Part shown: positions 1-10,015 of the stretch, one piece after another
How the letters are laid out: each line of letters begins with the position of its first letter
Numbering within the stretch: the stretch's first letter is position 1
Assembly: GCA_027627225.1 (NCBI GenBank)
Contig: CM051029.1
Span: forward strand, 4,299,283 to 4,363,282
Origin: Congeria kusceri
Taxonomy: Eukaryota; Mollusca; Bivalvia; Myida; Dreissenidae
Length of the DNA: 64,000 nucleotides
Direction: 5' to 3'
Notes under the pieces: model-generated
What the model saw: the letters and a program-made list of their open reading frames with translations, nothing else
What the model was told of the DNA's origin: nothing
The model's database searches: none
Program-made: the position numbers and the translations under genes

Positions 1-137
1 CAAAGCACGTCTTGCCTCGCCTACGTCTGGAACGGAAGAGACCCGTGAACTCGCGTGTATCCCCCACTAACAGGGAGACAAGGGAGAAAACCATACTTAC
101 CGATACGCTACCGTACTATACTGGATATGTCACAACA
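1..137 (-). repeat. 3' LTR of copy A, partial
   Basis: Matches the last 137 bp (plus-strand sense) of the LTR at 15568-15773. The remaining 69 bp lie left of the window. The element-sense start is TGTTGTGACA, directly after the polypurine tract. Confidence 0.95.
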
Positions 138-145
138 CTCCCCCC
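138..145 (-). other. Polypurine tract, copy A
   Basis: The minus strand reads GGGGGGAG directly abutting the LTR start TGTTGTG. This is the usual place for the plus-strand primer in LTR elements. Confidence 0.85.
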
Positions 146-479
146 AACTTTATGATAAAAAGGCCTTACCAGGACTGGTAAGTATCTGCAAGAGATGGTC
201 AGCAACTACAAGTTGCCCCACAAGGATATCTCGGCTACCAGTGACGTATCTCCGGGCATCCCACACGCTCACTACATTACTTTAGGGGTCTCATCTAGCG
301 AACCGTTCTTCACTACCGAAGTCAATGGTCAGGTTTTTACTGCGCGAGCTACAAGCCCAACTTTTGGTCTTCCGGGAGGTTTGGTTCTCTGTTACAGTAG
401 ACACCAACGAGTTACAAACCCAGCTGATATCTACTGGCCACTATCTGGACTGGAGCAGGCGAGCTACAAGAGCTGCTCG

Positions 480-2877
480 TCACTGCTGACTGTGGTAGAG
501 GTGTTTTCCGTTGGCCAAGGAGATCTCCAACACGTGTTTCGCAGTGGTTCCTCGATGTGCTGCCACCGCTTCGGCCACGGAGAAAATCTGACTCGGCGAC
601 GATACTCTGGATCCAGGTGCCGGAAAGTAAGGAGCATCCGTTTCCAGGATCAAGTGACTTTCCTCTACATGTTGCAATGCCGCAATCTGATCCGACGAAA
701 ATGTCCTCACTTTGTTGGTGAAACCAAAGTATGTCCGCGGAAACACCTCCAGCCACCGATCCTGGACGTACCTATTACCGGTGAAACAATGCAAATGTAC
801 CGGGTGATTCATCCTTACGAATTTCTTCAGGAAAGGAAGGAGCAGGAGAAATGCTTCTGTACCACAATCTCCCTCCATTCCACGGCAGTGAATCACCAGC
901 ACATGTCTGTCTTCCAGGAATGGGAGCATCTTTTCCAGCAGCTCCACCTGATATGCCCAGTACTTCATGGGCTCTGTGTGGTCAAGTCCCAATTCTCCAA
1001 AGGCTACCACACGAGGGTTGCCCAGTAGCTTCTGGAATCGTTGAACTCCCTCGTTTACCCGAGCCCTACTGTACCGAGCATGTCGTGGATGGATACCGAC
1101 CCCTACGGAAATGTATTGCGGAAGATCTCGCAGTTGCTGGTCCGTAGGATAGCTGTCTGGGTCGCAGTAGATAGCAACACCCCCTACAAGGGAAATCCGC
1201 TTGCCTTCTTCTACTGTTTCCGCATTCAGGATGTCCTCCACTCGACCTTGGTGAAGCTTCAGACTTCGCAGAGTCCTATCCAGATGAAAGTGTGCGTCAA
1301 ACGCCTCTGGGTACTTTGGCTGGACTGGTTGAGCCTCCTTGACTTGATGTGCACACTCGGGGGCCTGGAAGTTCTGCCACCAGTAAGCCCGCTCTTCTTC
1401 CGACAAACTAGCTGCCAAGAGTAGCTCCACTTTCCAATGTAGCAGTGCCCCCACCGAGTTGCAAGGCTCCAGGGTGAACTTTTCCGGAATGGGCTCATGA
1501 AGGAATTTACAAAACTCCCTCCTGCCGTTCCGTGACTGTGGTGTTGTCCGAGGTGCTCAACATCTTTTGCACAATCAAGAAAGCGACCAGTTCGTCCAAG
1601 GAAACAGGTTTCCCCAGCAGCCACCTTCCAGCCTGACTTAAGGCGTTCCTTCTTCCTCTGAGTACCCTTTCATCCGCAGGGTCCAACGTTTCGTCGAAAA
1701 TAGAGGGGATGTGCGTGAAGAATGCATGGGCCTTCAGATACTTTGCCCCTCCCACACACCCCGGGACCCAGCATCGCTTCTGGCTACGACGATCCCGTCG
1801 TTTCCTTTCTATTTCTCTGCGCTCTTCGGCCTTCTCCCTGACTTGGGCGAGGAGATCGCTGGTTTTGGCTCTCTTCAACACAGACATTGAGATAACCAAA
1901 TCCTCGCTGCCTATGGCCGACCCGCTTTTGCGCTTCTGAATGCCCACCGAGCTCTCTGGGTTCTTAATCTCTACCCAACGAACTGGCTTCACTTCATCTC
2001 TGTGATGATAAGTCTTTGGCCGTTCATCGACCCACTGGACTCGCTTTGATTTACCCTCAGAAGAGCCACAGGCCCCTTCTGATCTCGGGTCCGCTGCTGT
2101 GCCCTGAACCGCACTTTTCACTCTCTGGAAAGCTGGCGTCTCTGAAATGGGTTCCTTGGTTAGACTACGAGTCGCACCCGCGGTTTCCATTCCTGTTGTT
2201 ATGCCCTGTGCCACACGTCCCACTGTACGGGAAAGAAGTGTCTCCAGGTAGGGTTCCGGGGTCGGACTACAAGTCACGACCTGAGCTTCCCTCCCTGCTT
2301 GGACGTGAGGAGATGACGTTGTTGTGTCGGTATTCTTGCCCCTGCTAATCAGCCGAGGAGATCGACGGGGACTATTCGCCACGGGAACTGTACTGAGGAC
2401 TGGTGAAGCCAGCAACCTGTCCACATCGACGTCCTCATAATCCAGGATCTCCATGTCCTCCTCAACTGCATCTAACACTGGCAAGTCCGACCCGGTTCGG
2501 TACCTGATGTCACTCCTCCCTTTTGTTGGATCGTAGTCCTGTTCTTTTGGGGGTGGCAAGTCGGGAAGCTTCCACACCTTGGTACAGATCCAATCCCGAC
2601 TTACCAGCTGGTACATCTCCAGTGATTTGGCAGCCTCCTTGCGCCAAGCGGAGAAATTCTTCGTATTCCGCCCGCCTTGACTAGACTGCTTCACTAAAGA
2701 CACCATACGGGTGACCACATCCAACAGAACGTTCACTTTTTCCTTCCCCCCACAACATCTTGGGCACAGTGCCAGCTTCTTGACAAAATCCCCGGCCGGC
2801 TTGTACACCTGACCACGACTTAGGTAGTCTTCCACTATTGCCAGGAAATCTTTTGGTTCGTTAGACCCTGATGCCAT
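480..2877 (-). pseudogene. ORF3 of copy A: zinc finger + TatD-like nuclease, frameshifted
   Basis: This is the same gene as 16116-18524, broken here. An 11-bp deletion relative to copy B near position 1526, at a short CTCC direct repeat, shifts the frame after about residue 453. The N-terminal part ends at 1507, and the TatD part continues open in another frame from 1454 to 480. The N-terminal region includes a CPRC motif, a long disordered stretch and the C2H2-like finger. The TatD motifs (HFH, GELGLD, IHCRG, HCFTG, ETDAP) are intact in the downstream frame but can no longer be translated together with the rest. The ATG used for the start is at 2877; an upstream GTG is also in frame. Confidence 0.9.
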
Positions 2878-2886
2878 GACTATCAC

Positions 2887-2905
2887 CTGTAATATGAAAT
2901 AACAG
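2887..2905 (-). promoter_or_regulatory. Splice-acceptor-like site before ORF3, copy A
   Basis: On the minus strand a pyrimidine-rich stretch ending in TTACAG lies 9 nt before the ORF3 ATG. This would suit production of ORF3 from a spliced subgenomic RNA, the way env-type third ORFs are made. Inferred from sequence only. Confidence 0.45.
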
Positions 2906-2920
2906 ACGAAAATTAGTACC

Positions 2921-4075
2921 CTAACACTTTTGTTTACAGGCCCTGCACTTGTATTTGTCTAATTCAAGTGCCTCTGTTGCCGTCACGTTGACACAAGATC
3001 CATGATACCATTCTTCACAGAAGTCGCACTGTATCATGAACCGACCGCCATACGGCTTCCTGCAAACACAGTACTCCTTGTTGTCCTCTTCATTTTCCTG
3101 TTCCGGGGTTCCTAAGATCTCCCCTTTTTGGAATTTGACAATCCAATCCGGGAGCTTCCGGTCCTTACATGGCATCATCCTGTCATGATTGGCTATGGAT
3201 ACTACATTTCGCAGTCGCACCTGGTAAAGGTAAGCTGACAACTTCTTGACGATCACTGCTGGACCTTTCCAGGGAGAACTCAACTTGCGTGATTTGCCCT
3301 TGAGAGTCGCCGTATCTAAAAGATATATGACATCTCCTTCGACATAGGGGCGCAATAGTATCCGTAGATCGTAGTAGTGTTTCATCCTCCTCATGGAAGT
3401 CTCTAAGGTGGACCTAGCAGACGCATGGGCTTCCTTCATGGTTTTCAACAACTCTGCAACATAGGTATCACAGTCCTCATGCTTATCATGGACACTGGGA
3501 AACATGAGCCGTGCTGGAGTGTTGACTTCTCGGCCCAACATGATCATGTTCGGGGTAAAACCAGTACTTCGGTTGACCGATGCTCTAAGCGCTCCTGCTA
3601 TCTGCTGAACATGCAGATCCCATTTATTCTGAGATTTCCCTAAGAAACACCTCACCGCGTCCATCAACGTCCTGTTGAAGCGTTCCACTTGTCCATTTGC
3701 AGACGGCCTATAAGGTGTCGTTCTTGCCTTATGGATATGTAGTGCTTTACACAACGCCTCAAACAGCTTACTTTCGAAGTTCCGCCCTTGATCGGAGAAT
3801 AATTGGAGGGGTAACCCAAATCGTGAGAAAAACTCATCGACTGCTGCCCGTGCCGTTACCTCTGCTTTCTGTGATGGCAATGGTATGCATTCCACCCACT
3901 TCGTGAATTGATCCACCATCATCAGGCAATGTTCGTTCCCTCGTACTGTCTTGGGTAGAGGACCTATAAAATCGATGTGCACTCTCTCCATCGGGGCTCC
4001 CGCCTGATACATGGTCAATGGAACCCTCCCGTAGTGCTTGTTTTTCTTGTTCTTGTTGCATACGGGACACGTCAA
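2921..4075 (-). CDS. Integrase with C-terminal PHD finger (truncated N-terminus), copy A
   Basis: DDE integrase that would insert element cDNA into the genome. The frame is open from 4120. Numbered from the Leu codon at 4075, residues 3-6 are the CPVC half of the HHCC zinc domain; the HH half is missing. The catalytic triad is visible as D35 (HIDFIGPLP), D95 (FSDQGRNF) and E131 (NGQVERFNR), with D-E spacing of 35. After the integrase C-terminal domain comes a C4HC3 PHD finger (residues 335-384) with all eight ligands: C336, C338, C350, C353, H358, C361, C377, C380. It resembles the H3K4me3-reading PHD of KDM7/PHF8-type proteins in its RFMIQCD and WYHGSCV segments. There is no ATG at the start: the frame must normally be reached as part of a longer Pol, whose RT section is deleted here. 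Confidence 0.9.
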   Translation of the reverse strand: MTCPVCNKNKKNKHYGRVPLTMYQAGAPMERVHIDFIGPLPKTVRGNEHCLMMVDQFTKWVECIPLPSQKAEVTARAAVDEFFSRFGLPLQLFSDQGRNFESKLFEALCKALHIHKARTTPYRPSANGQVERFNRTLMDAVRCFLGKSQNKWDLHVQQIAGALRASVNRSTGFTPNMIMLGREVNTPARLMFPSVHDKHEDCDTYVAELLKTMKEAHASARSTLETSMRRMKHYYDLRILLRPYVEGDVIYLLDTATLKGKSRKLSSPWKGPAVIVKKLSAYLYQVRLRNVVSIANHDRMMPCKDRKLPDWIVKFQKGEILGTPEQENEEDNKEYCVCRKPYGGRFMIQCDFCEEWYHGSCVNVTATEALELDKYKCRACKQKC

Positions 4076-5252
4076 TTGTCTCTGGCGCAGGGAGATTAGA
4101 ACAACATGTCCTAGTCTCCCCTAGCTGTGTCTCATTCACTGCGGAGACTTTTAAAAGCTCCTCCGGGTAACTTGTCACTTCACAGGCAGTCGCAATTAGT
4201 GTGTTCTTCTTCAACGTTGTGCAAGTGTCCTTGATGTTGATGAAACACACTACTGGGTCACTGTTTGCTGCACTGACTGTCCTTGGCATAAGGACCCTAA
4301 GGGCACTCACTGGTTCAATGCAATAGTCACTAGCCATAGGTGCATCTAACTTGCAAGGTAAACGTACCACCGAGTTAGGTGGCACCACTACTCGAGTTTT
4401 CAACATTACCCTAGCAACTGCAGGCTTCCCATCTTTGAAACTGGTGGTAATTGGGATTCTTTCACCGTCAAGTATCAGCGTGTCTGACTGCATGTCCATC
4501 AAAACCCCAAGATGATGCAAAATATCATGCCCCAATAGCATATCATCGCCTATGGGAGCTACGTAGACCTTCTCTTTGAAGCAACGGTTGCCCAATTTCA
4601 TCTTCACAGGCGCTGTTATGAAACCTTTAAGGACAGCTTCCGCATCAGCCATCTGCATAACCACATCTTGGATCTGTGCGGGAGCCTTTTTTAGCTTCTC
4701 ATACATTCTTGATGAAAGGATCGTAATCTCTGCACCCGAGTCAATCTTTGCATTGAGGTCAAGGTCGCCCACCTTGATCCGCACTATGGAAGAACCCGCC
4801 CGCACCTGGCATATCTTTATGGGCTCTTGAGACTTTTCCGAACTTGGTCTCTGATCACTGGACTGATTAATCTGAGTACCATCACCTTGAACTGTACCTA
4901 ACTGGGTTCCCTGTTTACTAGGCCCATCTTCTTCCTGTCTTCCCTCCGATTTGGGGAAGCCACAGGCTTTGCCATCAGAGATAGTCACTGAAGTTTCAGA
5001 CCCCCCTATTTCCTGTTCCCCTACTGTGCTAAGACTGTTGCCCGGTTGGGCGAGCACACCATTCTGTTGCTTTTGATCTGTATTAGGCGAGTCACAGACC
5101 CTGCCTAAAGCAGCCGTACCTGTAGCTTCTACCCCAACAGACCTCTGTGGTAGACCACTTGTCTTCACTGTTGAGGGCCCGGTCGTGTGGTCTTCCCGTC
5201 CAGCCCTCTGCCGTTTAAACCCTTTGGCTTGCCCTCCTTTTACTTTAGCCAC
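3834..5252 (-). CDS. Retropepsin (aspartic protease) region of Pol, copy A
   Basis: This frame overlaps the end of ORF1 in the -1 frame and begins at a GTG, not an ATG, so it is most likely read by -1 frameshifting from Gag. The first ~145 residues are a low-complexity linker. The retropepsin follows: active-site IDSGAEIT at residues 170-177 (D171, DSG form) and the second conserved block LLGHDILHHLG at 239-249. Residues 250-390 are the usual Pol linker. Beyond about residue 390 the frame runs over the integrase in a different reading frame, so that tail is probably not genuine. Reverse transcriptase should follow and does not. Confidence 0.85.
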   Translation of the reverse strand: MAKVKGGQAKGFKRQRAGREDHTTGPSTVKTSGLPQRSVGVEATGTAALGRVCDSPNTDQKQQNGVLAQPGNSLSTVGEQEIGGSETSVTISDGKACGFPKSEGRQEEDGPSKQGTQLGTVQGDGTQINQSSDQRPSSEKSQEPIKICQVRAGSSIVRIKVGDLDLNAKIDSGAEITILSSRMYEKLKKAPAQIQDVVMQMADAEAVLKGFITAPVKMKLGNRCFKEKVYVAPIGDDMLLGHDILHHLGVLMDMQSDTLILDGERIPITTSFKDGKPAVARVMLKTRVVVPPNSVVRLPCKLDAPMASDYCIEPVSALRVLMPRTVSAANSDPVVCFINIKDTCTTLKKNTLIATACEVTSYPEELLKVSAVNETQLGETRTCCSNLPAPETIDVSRMQQEQEKQALREGSIDHVSGGSPDGESAHRFYRSSTQDSTRERTLPDDGGSIHEVGGMHTIAITESRGNGTGSSR

Positions 5253-7543
5253 TCTTGGTACCCCATACAGTCTCTTTTGAGGTGACCCTTCTTCTTACAG
5301 AAGTAACATGGTCCCAACCTCCTTGGTTGATCCCCACCTTGACCTTCCTTCGACACTGCTTCAGGAGGGGTAAGGTGCATTTGCTTGGCAAACTCCTTCA
5401 AAGCGGACGCTATAAGCTCCTCCATCTTTGCTTGTGAAGATGCCTGCACTGTATTAACAGAAAGTTCCTCCCGGCCCCTTCTGGTCTTTTTTCCATCTAC
5501 TGCCTGCGATATGTATTGGTGCTGTTTCACCAGGTTTAGGGCTTCCTCCATGCTTGAGGGATTCTCCAAACAGGCATGCTTGGCTGCCTCCTTGTCCAAA
5601 CCACCCTGGCAAAACCTGGCAATAGCTTCCTGGCGCATATGATCCTCCGGAAGGTCCACAAAGGCTGGTGTAGCTAATGTTAGCACACGATCTGCCCAAT
5701 CTTCCAGCGACTCCTCTTGCCCCTGCGTAGCCTGTCGGAACTTGGCCTTCGATGTCTCAAGCACTTCTTTCGTACCGAAGCGAGACTCCAATGACTTCAT
5801 TAACCGACGAAATGAGTATCGGTCATTATCTGTGGTTGTAATGGTAAAGAAGTCAAGGGCCTTCCCCTCCAAACTCCAGATCAGATAGTCTTTGCATTCC
5901 TCTTCAGACCACTTCATAACCTTTCGGTAGCTATCAAACTTCCGCTTAAAAGATAGCCAACTTGCCTTCCCATCATACCGCAGCGCCTTCGGGTGTCTAC
6001 GTGGATCCCCCTGTCTGCGCGAGCTACGGTTCTGGGACCGGCTGCTGTCAGAGGAGTGCCTACGACGGGTCTTTGATTTGCGATTGGACCCACATGATCT
6101 AGATCTAGACTCTGATTCGGAGCCCGACGGTGAACGATGGGAATGCAGTCTTCTTCCGGTCTTCTTTTTGTGTGAGGTTGTCCTGCGTGGTGATGTTAAC
6201 CTGGCATCCGGTGACCTACTTGATGATGGTGACCTATGAGGCCTACCACCTGCAGTCCGATTGCTTCCGGTAACAGACTTTCGGTGCCCACCATCATCAC
6301 TAGCCTTGCCCTTCCGGTTTCTGCACGATGATGTTGACCTGCATACCGGAGAACTACTTGCTGATGGTGACCTATAAGGCCTACCACCTGCAGTTCGGTT
6401 ACTTCCGGTTACCGACTTCCGGTGCCTACTGTCATCCCTTGCCTTGCTCTTCCCGTTTCTACGCAGTGCTGTTGTCTTGGCTCCCGGCGACCTACTCGAG
6501 GATGGCGACCTATAAGGCCTACCACCTGCAGCCTGCGTACTTCCGGTTGCCGACTTCCGGTGCCCACCGTCACCACTTACCTGGCCCTTCCGGCTTCTTC
6601 GCAACGCAGTTGACCTTGCCTCTGGCGACCTACTCGAGGATGGCGACCTATAAGGCCTACCACCTGCAGTTCGGTTACTTCCGGTTACCGACTTCCGGTG
6701 CCTACCGTCATCACTTGCCTTGCTCTTCCCGTTTCTCCGCAGTGATGTTGTCTTGGCTCCCGGCGACCTACTCGAGGATGGCGACCTATAAGGCCTACCA
6801 CCTGCAGCCTGCGTACTTCCGGTTGCAAATGTCCTGTGTCGTCCGGCGTCGCTTAGATCCCACCTCCTGCTCTCTTCCTTGACCTGGCGCTCACAGGAAC
6901 CCGACCTTGAGAGTTGCCCAGCACTATAAGAGCTAGGCTTTCTCAATGTTCTGCATTCGTGTTCAGAGGACTCAGCATGCACACCGGGTTTCTTTTCACT
7001 GGACCCCCGGGTCTTTACCATTACTGGAAGATCCGGGGAACACAAAAGTGAGCTGGCTCTTGAACTATCGGAACCATGCTCTAACTTTACTGGGCTGTAA
7101 CGTCGTACCCTGTGTGCAGCCGGTGTCAAGGATAGAGGAGGACAAGATTCTCTAATTAGCGGTGATTTTGCCCATGATGCCATTATGGGAGCTGTTGTGG
7201 TGACCCACGTTGACTCTGTATACACCACCGATGTTTTCGTAGACACCAGTAATGTCTCATGAAGCAGCGGATACGCCGGAAATGCTGCCGCCTGAAGTGT
7301 GATGCCTTTTGGTGAAGGCAGGGACTCACTAAAATCGAGCCAATTAAAGGGATCAGGCTCAGAAAAGTCCAACATACTGAGCACTTCCGGTGTCAGCCTG
7401 CTGCCCAACGCTAAATCAAACACTTCCTTTTTAACCACCCCATACGCAGCACGCAACTGGATGATATGATTGGCCAGTTTTTCACCAATTCCCCGAATTT
7501 TCATCAAGTCTTGAACAGACGCTGTATTTACGTTGATAAGCAT
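5240..7543 (-). CDS. gag: ORF1: HhH + SR-repeat Gag with CCHC knuckle, copy A
   Basis: Structural Gag protein, 767 residues from the first ATG at 7543 (the 16 codons upstream start at TTG and are ignored). Numbered with those 16 included: residues 18-65 form a ComEA-type helix-hairpin-helix (INVNTAS... IRGIGEKLANHII), a non-specific DNA-binding fold. Residues 66-248 are disordered. Residues 249-478 are five 46-residue repeats rich in R-S-P. Residues 535-697 match the retrotransposon gag (capsid) family. C762-C765-H770-C775 is a CCHC nucleic-acid-binding knuckle. It overlaps the protease frame at its 3' end. Copies A and B differ at residue 196 (G/E). The ORF is intact. Confidence 0.9.
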   Translation of the reverse strand: MLINVNTASVQDLMKIRGIGEKLANHIIQLRAAYGVVKKEVFDLALGSRLTPEVLSMLDFSEPDPFNWLDFSESLPSPKGITLQAAAFPAYPLLHETLLVSTKTSVVYTESTWVTTTAPIMASWAKSPLIRESCPPLSLTPAAHRVRRYSPVKLEHGSDSSRASSLLCSPDLPVMVKTRGSSEKKPGVHAESSEHECRTLRKPSSYSAGQLSRSGSCERQVKEESRRWDLSDAGRHRTFATGSTQAAGGRPYRSPSSSRSPGAKTTSLRRNGKSKASDDGRHRKSVTGSNRTAGGRPYRSPSSSRSPEARSTALRRSRKGQVSGDGGHRKSATGSTQAAGGRPYRSPSSSRSPGAKTTALRRNGKSKARDDSRHRKSVTGSNRTAGGRPYRSPSASSSPVCRSTSSCRNRKGKASDDGGHRKSVTGSNRTAGGRPHRSPSSSRSPDARLTSPRRTTSHKKKTGRRLHSHRSPSGSESESRSRSCGSNRKSKTRRRHSSDSSRSQNRSSRRQGDPRRHPKALRYDGKASWLSFKRKFDSYRKVMKWSEEECKDYLIWSLEGKALDFFTITTTDNDRYSFRRLMKSLESRFGTKEVLETSKAKFRQATQGQEESLEDWADRVLTLATPAFVDLPEDHMRQEAIARFCQGGLDKEAAKHACLENPSSMEEALNLVKQHQYISQAVDGKKTRRGREELSVNTVQASSQAKMEELIASALKEFAKQMHLTPPEAVSKEGQGGDQPRRLGPCYFCKKKGHLKRDCMGYQEWLK
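6158..6847 (-). repeat. Five tandem 138-bp units coding SR-rich repeats, copy A
   Basis: Each 138-bp unit encodes 46 residues with the core GGRPYRSPSSSRSP. Alternate units are more alike (TGSTQAAGG versus TGSNRTAGG), suggesting amplification of a dimer. All units keep the frame. Confidence 0.9.
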
Positions 7544-8010
7544 TTTTATTAATAAACAAGTGCAGGGCCGATACCAATAAATAATAACCAATCAACACAA
7601 AAATTTTATTTCTTTATTTATTTTACTTAAACAATTTACCCCAGATACTAGAGGGACCAAGCGTGACTAAAAGACACAGCTTGAAACACTAACGTGGCTA
7701 CAAGACACTGCTTACTAACCTTCCCTAATATTTCCCAATTTTTCAAACACTGTTCCTTTAATTCTGTGCAGAAACAGAATAGCCACCTAATTCTGGCCTA
7801 AACTGGAAAAATTAATTTGTTAAATTAATTTACAGGCCTTCACAAGGTTGCCAGACTAATATCCCCGTTAACTGAATGCCGTACAATCAAAAATTATATT
7901 TTAACCCACAATTTCCCCTCCCGCCAAATTTACTGTACCTAACCGGAAAGTTCTGGAAAAAGTGAAATATAATTGTTAAATTCTAAATGTACGCAGCCGA
8001 ACCAAATTAA

Positions 8011-8021
8011 CCTCGTCGCCA
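8011..8021 (-). other. tRNA primer binding site, copy A
   Basis: The minus strand reads TGGCGACGAGG one base after the 5' LTR. This is complementary to a tRNA 3' end CCTCGTCGCCA, which I recall as that of animal tRNA-Ser(GCT). The match covers 11 nt. Confidence 0.7.
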
Positions 8022-8022
8022 A

Positions 8023-8228
8023 TAAAGTAAACCTCCTGTAACGCAACCTTAACCTTAACCTATGGTAAATACTGGGAAACTTATTACTCCTCAAAGCACG
8101 TCTTGCCTCGCCTACGTCTGGAACGGAAGAGACCCGTGAACTCGCGTGTATCCCCCACTAACAGGGAGACAAGGGAGAAAACCATACTTACCGATACGCT
8201 ACCGTACTATACTGGATATGTCACAACA
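8023..8228 (-). repeat. 5' LTR of copy A
   Basis: 206 bp, differing from the copy B LTRs at one base near 8083. The minus strand contains a GTAAGT splice-donor-like site about 37 nt into the LTR (GT at 8191-8190). Confidence 0.95.
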
Positions 8229-9688
8229 ATATGAACCTTACAAGTATTAATAACTGATGAAATACAAATATGCAGCTACGTGACAAACATTGCTGCTCAC
8301 AATTAAAGAAGGATTTGAAACGAGTGGGAAACTGACACCTGACTAAATAGGTTTTTAAAGAGACAATTGGTCAATGGGAGATAATTTACTTCCCATGTCA
8401 TATTATAAGAAATGTATACCTAGTTATAAATGGATGACAGGCTATTTCTTCGCTTGGTTGGCTTTTGTATTTGTGCATGTAATTCTGCATCCAGGGCATC
8501 GTTTTTATGTTGACAGAATCGGTATCATTCGATAACTGCTTCTTTGTCTCAAGAGGGTCGACTCTGGAAACCTTTTATTTTTGGACATAAAGTACGTACA
8601 TATATATAACTATTAAACAATATTCGTCAAGCATATTTTAAGCCATCCATGACCCTAACATATATGCAAAGAGAGCATTAAACCTGTAAATAAAAAAATA
8701 CATATTTTAATTAAAAACATGTAATTAGTTAATAATTATTGTGGAACATGCAAGAGACATGTACTAACTTGTGCTGATTCGAAGAAAACAACAAGACGGC
8801 AATCCACTTCTTCTTTAATATTCCTGATACCCTAGTTTATACACATTGTATATCCGAATACCGATGTATCCGAATTTTGTATCAAACATGTAGGTGCCTT
8901 GTGTGAGTTTCGTTCAAATGGCAAACTTGTATTCACATTGGTGTATTAGAAAATAAATAACTTGTCTATATACATAAGCTGAAAAATAAGTCCATATTAA
9001 GCAGTTAACATAGCAGGTAAGCAAATATTGGACCGTTGAAATGTCAAATTTTCGTATCCGGTTTATGTAAATAAGTTAGGCGTGAATGCACTAAAAACGG
9101 AATGATTACAAGGCTCTTTCAAACTCACCGTGCTGAAACTGCCACGGACTGATAGTGGGTGAAATATAATGTAAACAAAAACCGGCGCCTAGTGTGTTTC
9201 AAAATCTTACGATATTGTCTTGTTCAGTTATGGTATGCCAATTTCGTCCTTAACACTTAAAGAGTAAATCCAAGTTTTTATGGATAAACTTACGATAAAA
9301 CTTTGTTAAATATGTGTTGTTCTTAGATAGGCCTATTAAGAAAACACATTTAAGGATTGTTAAGAACTACAGTAATTTTTTTAAATAAGATTCTTCGTGA
9401 ATCATGAATATGTCAGAGAACAACAAATCAACCGGAGTAATCCAAATGAAGTTACACTTATTAGCGGCAGAAAAAAATAGGTTCTATAGTCATATGCTCT
9501 AATATGAAAATAGTATACGTTATTTGGCGGTATAATAGTCATTATTTGCCAATGAGTAACGATTGAAAAAATCTATATTAATGAAATTTTTAGCATACAA
9601 TATATATGTTAATCATTGTATAGTTAAGTACTTGCGCGTGCATATTACAGTCAGTAGTGAAATAGAACAATACTTTTTATTATTACAG
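8229..9688. other. AT-rich flank, no gene seen
   Basis: Begins with ATAT, half of the presumed target-site duplication. It is unique AT-rich DNA duplicated at 23764-25169; copy B lacks 54 bp corresponding to about 8860-8915. Confidence 0.7.
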
Positions 9689-10015
9689 TTTTCAATTCCG
9701 ATGGAAGTAATTTAATTTGTGTGTACGCTCTGAGATTAAACATGAGCCTTGTTTATTTTGTGCGGTTCCTCACCGAGCATAAATATACAAGATCAGGATA
9801 ACAAAATCACGTTTGAGATTCCAACGAGTCTCATCAACTCCAACTCATCTGGATATTTGTTGCGTGTCAGAGCGCCAAATAAGGGAAATCTACACGAAGA
9901 TTGCGTAACGAAGTTAACATTGTTTAATAAACAAGTTAATACTTTCAACATTATTCACAATTACCTGAAAACAAGAACGTTTATATCTATGCTAGCTGCA
10001 GAAGTATGCGATTAG
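9689..10015 (+). pseudogene. Possible Ig-like exon, frameshifted (copy A)
   Basis: After an acceptor-like TTATTACAG, one frame reads an Ig-like start (NLICVYALRL) up to about 9765. A second frame then continues with INIQDQDNKITFEIP and SSGYLLRVRAP up to 10015. Together they resemble one extracellular Ig-like domain carrying a 1-base frame change, shared with copy B (25170-25496). I do not recognise the gene; this is tentative. Confidence 0.35.

Larger units (their letters stand above)
1..8228 (-). mobile_element. Ty3/gypsy-type LTR retrotransposon, copy A (3' LTR cut by window edge)
   Basis: Read on the minus strand, the order is 5' LTR (8023-8228), primer binding site, Gag ORF, protease, integrase with PHD finger, TatD-nuclease ORF, polypurine tract, 3' LTR (1-137, missing 69 bp). 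Protease-before-integrase and the integrase type put it with Ty3/gypsy elements. Reverse transcriptase and RNase H are absent, so this copy could move only with enzymes supplied in trans. Its third ORF is frameshifted, while its PHD finger is intact. The element is visibly richer in GC than the surrounding AT-rich DNA. Confidence 0.93.

Noticed and set aside
195..1028. 277-codon plus-strand open frame (also at 15831-16664)
   Set aside because: It is the antisense shadow of the TatD ORF; the minus strand carries the family motifs.
3834..4080. C-terminal ~80 residues of the protease frame as a real domain
   Set aside because: Same DNA encodes the integrase in another frame with catalytic residues; the overlap is a by-product of the RT deletion.
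6328..6882. 184-codon plus-strand frame with repeats (also at 21863-22417)
   Set aside because: Antisense of the SR-repeat array in Gag; its repetitive look comes from the 138-bp units.
8045..8065. AACCTTAACCTTAACC in the LTR as a telomere-like repeat
   Set aside because: Unit is CCTTAA, not the CCCTAA of mollusc telomeres, and only two to three units occur in every LTR copy.
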